Source: Streptomyces sp. NBC_01408 (GTDB lineage Bacteria; Actinomycetota; Actinomycetes; Streptomycetales; Streptomycetaceae). From it: DNA of 64,000 nt. Both the position numbers and the translations under genes were made by a program. Positions 1-7,877 of the stretch are shown here, one piece after another. Under the pieces are notes generated by a model, which did not search any database, was not told the origin of the DNA, and was given only the letters and a program-made list of their open reading frames with translations. Position 1 is the first letter of the stretch. Each line of letters opens with the position of its first letter. The stretch lies in NCBI RefSeq assembly GCF_026340255.1, contig NZ_JAPEPJ010000002.1, positions 930,001 through 994,000 of the forward strand. The letters run 5' to 3'.

Positions 1-1539
<1,539 letters not shown>

Positions 1540-1680
1540 CGGATGCTCCGCTCCACAGTCTGCGTCTCTCGTCTGCAACATTGCTCGACATCAAGATATC
1601 TCGTGATCGGGCCGGTCCGGACAGCCCCCTGCCACATGCGCCGCGAGACGCGCGTCACCCGGAAGGTCCCCGGAATGGCG

Positions 1681-1717
1681 AAAACGCCGCGGCCGACGTG
1701 TTCCGTCGGCGGCGGCG
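1681..1717 (-). terminator. Rho-independent terminator after the chitosanase gene
   Basis: A 14-bp stem with one mismatch (1685-1698 with 1704-1717) and a 5-nt loop. Read on the minus strand it is followed by TTTT (complement of 1681-1684). It lies about 105 bp past the chitosanase stop codon and just upstream of the icd promoter region. Confidence 0.75.
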
Positions 1718-1823
1718 CTCAGTCGTGGGCGCGGGCGGGGCCTCGAATCGGCCGCGCGCACCGGTGGTCGGGAGCGGCCCGGGGCGGGGAGGAGGGGTCC
1801 CGACCCGGGTCGCGGCGCGGGGC

Positions 1824-2678
1824 TCACCCGATGTGGAAGGGGTCTCCGTAGACCTTCCAGTCGAGCGGCGTGTTCAGGTTCAGGTTGCCCTTGCGCAGGA
1901 AGACCCGCTGCGCGGTGTCCACGCGGCTGGTGTCGCTGTGCGCCTCCTCCTGCTTCATCGCCCAGACGCGTGCGTCGAGGAAGGCGTTGAGGTAGGCGGT
2001 CTCGTTGCCGCCCTGGGACGGGGGCTTGGCCTTGGCCAGGGCGCGCTTGCGGATGTTGCGGAAGCTGGCGGAGTCGGTGCCGTCGCCGTGCATCACGATG
2101 GCGTCGTAGTAGATGAACTGGCCGAGCACGCCGAGCCCGTCGGACTTGGCCTGCCGCACGGACGGGTTGAAGTAGACCCGGTCGCGCTCGTGGTCCTGGG
2201 CCTTCTTGAACTCGGCGTCCTGGGCCGCCTTCGCCCAGTCCTTGGTGAAGTTCGGGTCGAGGCCGGCGTGGGAGTCGCTGCCGTCGACCTTGCGCAGGGC
2301 GGGGAGGTACTTGGCGAGGACGTTGCCCGGCTTGACCTGGGTGTAGTACTCGACGAGGTCGAGCATGTCGCCGGTGCCGGAGCAGAAGCCGATGATGCCG
2401 GCCGTGTAGCCGCGACCGTCACCTATGTCCTCTATGTACTTGTACTGCGCCTTCCAGTCCAGTGAGGAGTTCTCCGCGCTGGAGACGATCTTCATGGCGA
2501 TCTCCTTCTTCGCCGGATCGTCGAGCCCGACGGCCACCGCCGCGACGGGCGCGGCCTGCGCCCGCGTCGGGGTGGGGGCGGCGTCGTCCGCGGTGGCGTG
2601 GGCGGTGACCGGTACGGCGAGAAGCGCGCTGCCGAGCAGGGCGCCGATCGCCAGCGTCTTGCGACGAGGGGTGAACAC
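1824..2678 (-). CDS. csn: Secreted chitosanase, glycoside hydrolase family 46
   Basis: A 284-residue protein that hydrolyses beta-1,4 links in chitosan outside the cell. Residues 1-28 form a signal peptide with RR at positions 5-6, a hydrophobic core and an AHA cleavage site, so either Sec or Tat export is possible. The catalytic pair of GH46 enzymes is present: Glu69 in SSAENSSLDW and Asp87 in GDGRGYT, with the 18-residue spacing of the well-studied Streptomyces enzymes. The family substrate-cleft motif GIIGFCSGTGDM follows. It is a single-gene unit with a CsnR-type box upstream and a terminator downstream. Confidence 0.95.
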   Translation of the reverse strand: MFTPRRKTLAIGALLGSALLAVPVTAHATADDAAPTPTRAQAAPVAAVAVGLDDPAKKEIAMKIVSSAENSSLDWKAQYKYIEDIGDGRGYTAGIIGFCSGTGDMLDLVEYYTQVKPGNVLAKYLPALRKVDGSDSHAGLDPNFTKDWAKAAQDAEFKKAQDHERDRVYFNPSVRQAKSDGLGVLGQFIYYDAIVMHGDGTDSASFRNIRKRALAKAKPPSQGGNETAYLNAFLDARVWAMKQEEAHSDTSRVDTAQRVFLRKGNLNLNTPLDWKVYGDPFHIG

Positions 2679-2718
2679 AAGGCCTCCGTGGGGGAGTTGA
2701 GGCTTACCCGGATTCGTT

Positions 2719-2732
2719 AGGAAACTTTATTA
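2719..2732 (-). promoter_or_regulatory. CsnR-type operator upstream of csn
   Basis: The plus-strand sequence AGGAAACTTTATTA matches the published CsnR-box consensus RRGAAASTTTCYYW at 13 of 14 positions. It lies 41-54 nt before the csn start, where a ROK-family repressor such as CsnR would block transcription until chitosan oligomers appear. The consensus is recalled from the literature on Streptomyces chitosanases. No csnR gene is in this window. Confidence 0.65.
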
Positions 2733-2831
2733 CCAGAAGCCCCAACTCCTCAAGCCCCCGGAATCCCCTGCCCCGGATGGCTCGGGTGGCCTGGGTGCCC
2801 CGGATGGCCCGGGTGGCCCCGGGCGCCCTCG

Positions 2832-3920
2832 TCAGAGCCAGCCGTTGCGGCGGAAGCCCCGGTGGATGAGCAGGCAGGCGATCACCATGACGCCGACCAC
2901 GGTCGGGTACCCGTAGGTCCAGTGCAGTTCGGGCATGTGCTCGAAGTTCATGCCGTAGACCCCGCAGACCATCGTCGGCACCGCGACGATCGCCGCCCAC
3001 GCCGTGATCTTCCGCATGTCCTCGTTCTGGGCGACGGTCACCTGCGCGAGGTGGGCCTGCAGGATCGAGTCGAGGAGGTTGTCGTAGGCGCCGATCTGCT
3101 CGGTGGCGCGGGTCAGGTGGTCGGCCACGTCCCGGAAGTACGCACGGCACTCCGGCGGGATGACCGGTATCGGCTGCGTGGCCAGCTGCTGCAGGGGGCG
3201 GTCCAGCGGCGCCACCGCCCGGCGGAGTTCGAGGAGCTCCCGCTTGAGCTGGTAGATCCGCCCGGCGTCGCCCCGGCCGCCGTGCTCGCTGAACACCGCC
3301 GTCTCCACGGCGTCCAGGTCGTTCTGCACCGCGTCCGTGACGGCCACGTAGTCGTCGACCACGTGGTCCGCCATGGCGTGCAGGACCACCGCCGGACCCG
3401 CGGCCAGCTGCTCCGGCGCGGCCTCCAGCGCCTCGCGGACGGGGCCAAGGGTGCCACGGCCGCCGTGGCGGATGGTGATCACGAAGTCGTCGCCCGTGAA
3501 GGCCATCAGTTCGCCGGTCTCCACGACCTCGCTGGTCGCGGTCAGCTCCTCGTGCTCGACGTAGCGCACGGTCTTGAAGACGGAGAACAGTATGTCGTCG
3601 TAGCGCTCCACCTTGGGGCGCTGGTGCGCGTTCACGGCGTCCTCGACTGCGAGCGGGTGCAGACCGAACAGCTCGGCGAGCCCGGCGAGCTCCGACTGCG
3701 AGGGCTCGTGCAGACCGATCCACACGAAGCCGCGGCCCGTCTTGCGGACCCGGTTAAGGGCCTCTTCGACCTCGGCGCAGCCGTCCTGCCGCACTCCGTC
3801 CTGGTACACCACGCAGTTGACCACCGCACTGCCCAGCGGGGAGCGCGCCGGGTGGCTGAGGTCGACGGCCCGGCGGTAGCCACGGCTCACGGCCCGGCGC
3901 AGGTTGCTGAACATGGACAA
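2832..3920 (-). CDS. corA: CorA-family magnesium/cobalt transporter
   Basis: A 362-residue member of the CorA channel family, which imports Mg2+ (and Co2+) as a membrane pentamer. A large acidic cytoplasmic N-terminal domain includes the family signature PLAVEDA. It is followed by two C-terminal membrane helices, the first ending in the diagnostic YGMNFEHMPEL (GMN loop) and the second being VVGVMVIACLLIHRGF. The start is likely TTG at 3920, because GGGGAG lies 7 nt before it; an ATG at 3914 would be 13 nt from that site. No Mg-sensing leader was recognised in the 142-bp upstream gap. Confidence 0.93.
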   Translation of the reverse strand: MSMFSNLRRAVSRGYRRAVDLSHPARSPLGSAVVNCVVYQDGVRQDGCAEVEEALNRVRKTGRGFVWIGLHEPSQSELAGLAELFGLHPLAVEDAVNAHQRPKVERYDDILFSVFKTVRYVEHEELTATSEVVETGELMAFTGDDFVITIRHGGRGTLGPVREALEAAPEQLAAGPAVVLHAMADHVVDDYVAVTDAVQNDLDAVETAVFSEHGGRGDAGRIYQLKRELLELRRAVAPLDRPLQQLATQPIPVIPPECRAYFRDVADHLTRATEQIGAYDNLLDSILQAHLAQVTVAQNEDMRKITAWAAIVAVPTMVCGVYGMNFEHMPELHWTYGYPTVVGVMVIACLLIHRGFRRNGWL

Positions 3921-4062
3921 CGGAGTACTCCCCTTCGGCGGATCACCGGCAAGTCTGCCACCGCGCCGAAGCGGCCCCGCCGGGGCGCCACGCGCACGCG
4001 CCGCGGGAGCGGTGCGTCGCGCTCCGCGGGGCAGTGCGTCCCGCCCTACCCGCAGCGGTACG

Positions 4063-4464
4063 TCACGCCCGGTCGATGAACACGCTCGTCGACTTCACCC
4101 GGGCCGTGGCCCGCGCCCCCACCTCGAGGCCGAGCTCCTCCACCGCCTCCCGCGTCAGCAGCGACACGATCCGGTGCGGTCCCGCCTGGATCTCCACCTG
4201 CGCGTCGACCGTGCCGAGCTTCACCCCGGTGACGATCCCGGGGAAGGCGTTGCGCGCCGAGGTGTACGGGGTCTCGTCGTGCCCGTGGGGGTCCCCGCCC
4301 TCCTGCGCGACCTCGACGCAGAACGCGGCCAGGTCCGGCCCGTCCACCATGCGCCGCGCGCCTTCCCGGCGGGTGGGGAAGCGTTCCGCGTCCGCCCAGC
4401 GCCGGGCCGTGTCGACGCTCACGCCGAGCAGCCGCGCCGCCTGGCCGATCGTGTAGGACTCCAT
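4063..4464 (-). CDS. Molybdate-type regulator: HTH plus TOBE (Mop) domain
   Basis: A 133-residue protein. Residues 1-50 form an excisionase/MerR-like winged HTH (SYTIGQAARLLGVSVDTARRW). Residues about 70-131 form a TOBE/Mop domain (ARNAFPGIVTGVKLG, then VSLLTREAVEELGL), which in this family binds molybdate or tungstate. It probably senses intracellular oxyanion and controls uptake, but no mod transporter genes adjoin it. A TAAGCT box ends 6 nt before the ATG and no Shine-Dalgarno is visible, so the transcript may be leaderless. Function is inferred from domains only. Confidence 0.8.
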   Translation of the reverse strand: MESYTIGQAARLLGVSVDTARRWADAERFPTRREGARRMVDGPDLAAFCVEVAQEGGDPHGHDETPYTSARNAFPGIVTGVKLGTVDAQVEIQAGPHRIVSLLTREAVEELGLEVGARATARVKSTSVFIDRA

Positions 4465-4503
4465 GCCCGCAGCTTAGGGGTGTGCGACGGGGGCCGGCGC
4501 GGC

Positions 4504-4533
4504 GGGCTCGCGCGCGTCGGGCTCGCGCGCGTC
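4504..4533. repeat. Two tandem copies of a 15-bp unit
   Basis: The unit GGGCTCGCGCGCGTC occurs twice in perfect tandem in the 74-bp gap between the regulator and the LysR gene. No function is assigned. Confidence 0.7.
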
Positions 4534-4538
4534 GGGCC

Positions 4539-5435
4539 TCAGCGCAGCGCCTCCGCCGCCGCCTCCGCGATCACGTCCGCCACCGCGGACAGGACGGGCG
4601 AGTCCAGCTTCCACTGCTGCCAGTACAGCGGTACGTCCATCGGCCTGCGCGGCGCCAGCAGGACCAGCCGCCCCTCCCGTACCAGCGGGCTCGCCTGCGC
4701 TTCCGGCACCAGCCCCCACCCCAGCCCGGCGACCACCGCGTCGCGGAAACCCTCCGAGGTCGGCATGTAGTGCCGCACCGGGCCCGCGCCGACGTCCGGC
4801 TCCCCCGCCAGCTCCCGTACGAACGCGTCCTGGAGTTCGTCCTTCCGGTCGAACACGATCGTCGGCGCCTCCCGCAGGTCCCGCTCCAGCGCTCCCGTCA
4901 GATGCCGGGCCGCGAAGGCCGGGCCCGCCACCGGCAGGTACCGCGCCAGCCCCAGCCGCCGTACGGTGCACCCCGCCACCGGGTCCGGCGAGGAGGTCAC
5001 CGCCGCCATCACCTGGCCCTCCCGCAGCAGCACCGTCGTGTGCGACTCGTCCTCGCGGTGCAGCTCGAAGCAGACCGGCGGATCCTGCGGAACGCGGGTC
5101 AGCGCCGGCAGGAACCAGGTGGCGAGGGAATCCGCGTTCACCGCGATCGGCAGCCGCACCGGCCCCACCCCGTCGGCCATCCCCAGCTCGGCGCGGGCGT
5201 CGCGCTCCAGCCGGGCCAGCTGCCGGGCGAACCGGATCACCACCTGCCCGGACTCCGTGGCCCGCACCGGCTTCGTCCGCATCAGCAGCACCCGCCCGGT
5301 CCGCTGCTCCAGGGCCTTGACCCGCTGGCTGACGGCGGACGGTGTCACGTGCAGGGCGGCGGCCGCCGCATCGAAGGTGCCCTCGTCGACCACGGCCAGC
5401 AAGGTCCGCACCTGGTCCAGGGGAAGCTCATCCAT
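4539..5435 (-). CDS. lysG: LysR-family regulator of the adjacent amino-acid exporter (LysG/ArgP type)
   Basis: A 298-residue LysR regulator. The N-terminal winged HTH (LPLDQVRTLLAVVDEGTFDAAAAALHV, then TPSAVSQRVKALE) is followed by a periplasmic-binding-like effector domain. It is divergent from a lysE-type exporter across a 69-bp gap, the classic LysG-LysE/ArgP-ArgO arrangement in which the regulator activates the exporter when basic amino acids build up. The ATG at 5435 fits the family N-terminus; longer readings would run through the intergenic region and into lysE. The effector (lysine, arginine or other) is not decided by sequence. Confidence 0.9.
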   Translation of the reverse strand: MDELPLDQVRTLLAVVDEGTFDAAAAALHVTPSAVSQRVKALEQRTGRVLLMRTKPVRATESGQVVIRFARQLARLERDARAELGMADGVGPVRLPIAVNADSLATWFLPALTRVPQDPPVCFELHREDESHTTVLLREGQVMAAVTSSPDPVAGCTVRRLGLARYLPVAGPAFAARHLTGALERDLREAPTIVFDRKDELQDAFVRELAGEPDVGAGPVRHYMPTSEGFRDAVVAGLGWGLVPEAQASPLVREGRLVLLAPRRPMDVPLYWQQWKLDSPVLSAVADVIAEAAAEALR

Positions 5436-5504
5436 CACAAGCGCTAATGGTACGTAAAAATCTTTAGCTGTACTGAAAGGATCTGGCTGCTTAGCGTCGG
5501 TGTC

Positions 5505-6128
5505 ATGACACACGGCATCATCACCGCGGCCCTCGCCGGTTTCGGCACCGGGCTCTCCCTCATCGTCGCCATCGGCGCGCAGAACGCCTTCGTCCTGCGC
5601 CAGGGCGCCCGCCGCCACGCGGTCCTCGCCGTCGTCGCCATCTGCGCCGTCTCCGACGCCCTCCTCATCGCCCTCGGCGTCGCCGGCGTCGGCGCCTTCG
5701 TCACCGCCTGGCCGGCCGCCCTCACCGTCGTCGGCCTCGCCGGGGGCGGATTCCTGATCTGCTACGGCGTCCTCGCGGCCCGCCGCGTCGTGCGGCCCAC
5801 CCCCGGCGCCGCCCTCACCACGCAGGGGGCCGCCGCCGGTTCGGGCCGCCGGGCGGTGCTGACCGCGCTGGCCATGACCTGGCTCAACCCGCACGTCTAC
5901 CTGGACACCGTCCTGCTCCTCGGTTCCCTCGCCGCCGACCGCGGCGACCTGCGCTGGGCCTTCGGCACCGGGGCCGGCCTGGCCAGCCTGACCTGGTTCG
6001 CCGGCCTGGGCTACGGAGCCCGCCTGCTCAGCGGCCTCCTCGCCCGCCCCTCCGCCTGGCGGGTCCTGGACGGCCTGGTGGCAGCCACCATGGTCACGAT
6101 GGGCGGCCTGCTGCTGGCCCGGGCCTGA
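5505..6128 (+). CDS. lysE: LysE-family amino-acid exporter
   Basis: A 207-residue integral membrane protein with about six hydrophobic segments and the LysE signature GLSLIVAIGAQNAFVLRQG at residues 15-33. The second family motif, TWLNPHVYLDT, is at about residue 126. It exports lysine or arginine and is likely controlled by the divergent LysR gene. A TAGCGT box at 5492-5497 ends 7 nt before the ATG with no ribosome-binding site, suggesting a leaderless message. The -35 region is poor, as expected of an activator-dependent promoter. Confidence 0.92.
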   Translation: MTHGIITAALAGFGTGLSLIVAIGAQNAFVLRQGARRHAVLAVVAICAVSDALLIALGVAGVGAFVTAWPAALTVVGLAGGGFLICYGVLAARRVVRPTPGAALTTQGAAAGSGRRAVLTALAMTWLNPHVYLDTVLLLGSLAADRGDLRWAFGTGAGLASLTWFAGLGYGARLLSGLLARPSAWRVLDGLVAATMVTMGGLLLARA

Positions 6129-6185
6129 CCTGCGGGGCCCTCAGCCGAATCCACCCGAACCGGGCCCAGGAGCCAATTCGCCTCA

Positions 6186-6197
6186 TAGGATTGCGTC
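6186..6197 (+). promoter_or_regulatory. -10 box placing transcription start on the ATG of the two-gene module
   Basis: TAGGAT at 6186-6191 followed by 6 nt and the ATG at 6198, so +1 falls on or next to the A of the start codon. No convincing -35 or Shine-Dalgarno is visible. The mRNA is probably leaderless. Confidence 0.55.
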
Positions 6198-7877
6198 ATG
6201 GGCAGGGGGGCCGGAATCGTGGGAGCGGACGGGGTGGCCGGGGACGACGGGAGTCGGGCCGCGGAGGCCGACGGCGCGGTCGTGCCGTTGCCGGGCTGGA
6301 TCTCGCCCGTCCTCAAGCACCGCGGCGGTCACGACTCGCTGGGCCTGCAGACCACGACCCAGGACCGGCTCATGCCCGAGCTGCTGCCCGGCATCCTCCA
6401 ACTGTCGCGCCGCGCCCGGTACCTCTCGTTCTACGCGTTCCTGCTCTCCACCTACGCCCAGGACCGTCAACCCGAGAGCCCGCACGCGCTGCACCAGTAC
6501 ATCCGGCGGTGGGAGTGGGACTACGGCCTGGCCGTGCTCCACTGCCCCCGCGGGTGCGGGTCCTCCCCGATCGGGGCAAGGCGGCTCGATCCGCTGGTGC
6601 GGGGCGGCACCGGCCCCTTCCCGCGGGGCCTGTCGGTCAAGAGCCCGCAGGGCGGCTACGGGCTGAACTACCGCGCCCCGCTCATGGACTTCGGTGTCGT
6701 CGTCAGGGAGGGGACACCCCTCGGCGGGATCCCCCTTCCCCTGGACGTGCTGAGCCCGGCCGAGCCGGCCCAGCGCCTCGCGGACACCTTCCGGACGGCG
6801 GTCCGCGACACCGCGTACCACCGCGGGCGGATGTGGGAGGGCGACTTCCCCCTGGAGGCGCACGTACTGGAGGAGTTCGCGGAGGCGGCGTGCCTGTGCC
6901 GGCTCGACGAGCACCGGCACGGGGACGAACGGGAAGCCCTGCACGCGGTGATGCTCGGCGCGGGAGCCGCGGACACCGACAGCCCGACGGCCCGTCAGCG
7001 CAGCCTGAGCGTGGCCCACTTCCTCAGCCTGATCGAGGCCGACCCGGAGGTCGTCGCCTCGGTCGATGCCTTCCGGCAGGCCCTGTGGGAGCCCGCGACG
7101 CGCGGTCGGCGCCACGCCGTCGTCGCCGGCCAGTGGGCGGCCGTGGCCGCCAAGGACGTCTGGCAGGAGGCGCTCTGCTCGCTCTGGGACGGCTTCTGCG
7201 CCGCGGGTTCCAGCCAGGGCAAGCCCCTGACCTGGCAGGAAGCCCGAGAGGTGGCCTACGGGCTGCTGCCGCGGCGGCCGCCTGCCGACGCGGCCTCCCG
7301 TACGTCCGAGCTGGTCGCCGCCCTGGCCGCCGAGACCGTGCGGCTGACGGACGAGCACGGCCACGAGGTGGCCGTCGCCGGCGCGTCGCTGGAGAAGCTG
7401 CGGCAGCTCGTCCGGAGCCTGCGTACGGCCGACTCCGCGGTCGTGCTGGTCCTCGAACTGATGCGGCGCATGGAGGGCAGGGCGGGTCCCGGCTGGGACG
7501 AGGCGTCCGCGGTCGGCTCGCGCTGGCAGCCGTCCCTCGCGCGGGTCGCCGCGGAACTCCGCGCCCACCTCGCCCCGGAGCCGGTGGTCGGGGAGACCGT
7601 GTGGTGGCTGCTCCGGCGGTTCGTCCTCGAGGTGCACGAGCGGATCGCGTACTCGAAACTGCCCGAGTTCACCTTCCGGTTCCGCTGGGAGCACGGGCTG
7701 CTGCGCTTCTACGACCTCCCCGCGGGCGGGCTCTCCCCGGCGGGGATCCGCGCTGAGGTGCTGGCTTCCCTCACCGGCGATCTCGGCCTGTGGAGGTGGC
7801 CGGACGGGTCCGGCGGCCCGCGCCCGGCGGAGCTGACGGACCGCGGCCGGCAATTCGTCGAAAGGGTGCTGGGATGA
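6198..7877 (+). CDS. Uncharacterised protein, first gene of a PLD-linked module
   Basis: A 559-residue protein I cannot assign to a known family. It has no signal peptide, membrane segment or Walker motif. A conserved-looking block at about residues 48-85 reads LGLQTTTQDRLMPELLPGI, then SRRARYLSFYAFLLSTYAQ. Its pattern of a leucine-proline-glycine turn and RARY-x2-FY recalls DUF6361-type proteins, but that likeness is only an impression. A cysteine pair lies in HCPRGCGSSPIG (about residue 115). Later parts are rich in Trp and Arg (VWWLLRRFVLEVHERIAYSKL). It shares ATGA with the next gene, so the two are translationally coupled and probably act together. Flanking genes are ordinary metabolic genes, so the pair looks like an insertion. 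Confidence 0.8.
   Translation: MGRGAGIVGADGVAGDDGSRAAEADGAVVPLPGWISPVLKHRGGHDSLGLQTTTQDRLMPELLPGILQLSRRARYLSFYAFLLSTYAQDRQPESPHALHQYIRRWEWDYGLAVLHCPRGCGSSPIGARRLDPLVRGGTGPFPRGLSVKSPQGGYGLNYRAPLMDFGVVVREGTPLGGIPLPLDVLSPAEPAQRLADTFRTAVRDTAYHRGRMWEGDFPLEAHVLEEFAEAACLCRLDEHRHGDEREALHAVMLGAGAADTDSPTARQRSLSVAHFLSLIEADPEVVASVDAFRQALWEPATRGRRHAVVAGQWAAVAAKDVWQEALCSLWDGFCAAGSSQGKPLTWQEAREVAYGLLPRRPPADAASRTSELVAALAAETVRLTDEHGHEVAVAGASLEKLRQLVRSLRTADSAVVLVLELMRRMEGRAGPGWDEASAVGSRWQPSLARVAAELRAHLAPEPVVGETVWWLLRRFVLEVHERIAYSKLPEFTFRFRWEHGLLRFYDLPAGGLSPAGIRAEVLASLTGDLGLWRWPDGSGGPRPAELTDRGRQFVERVLG

Noticed and set aside
2862..4079. 405-residue plus-strand frame opposite corA
   Set aside because: No recognisable motif and codon bias in the wrong positions; the minus strand carries CorA with its GMN motif.
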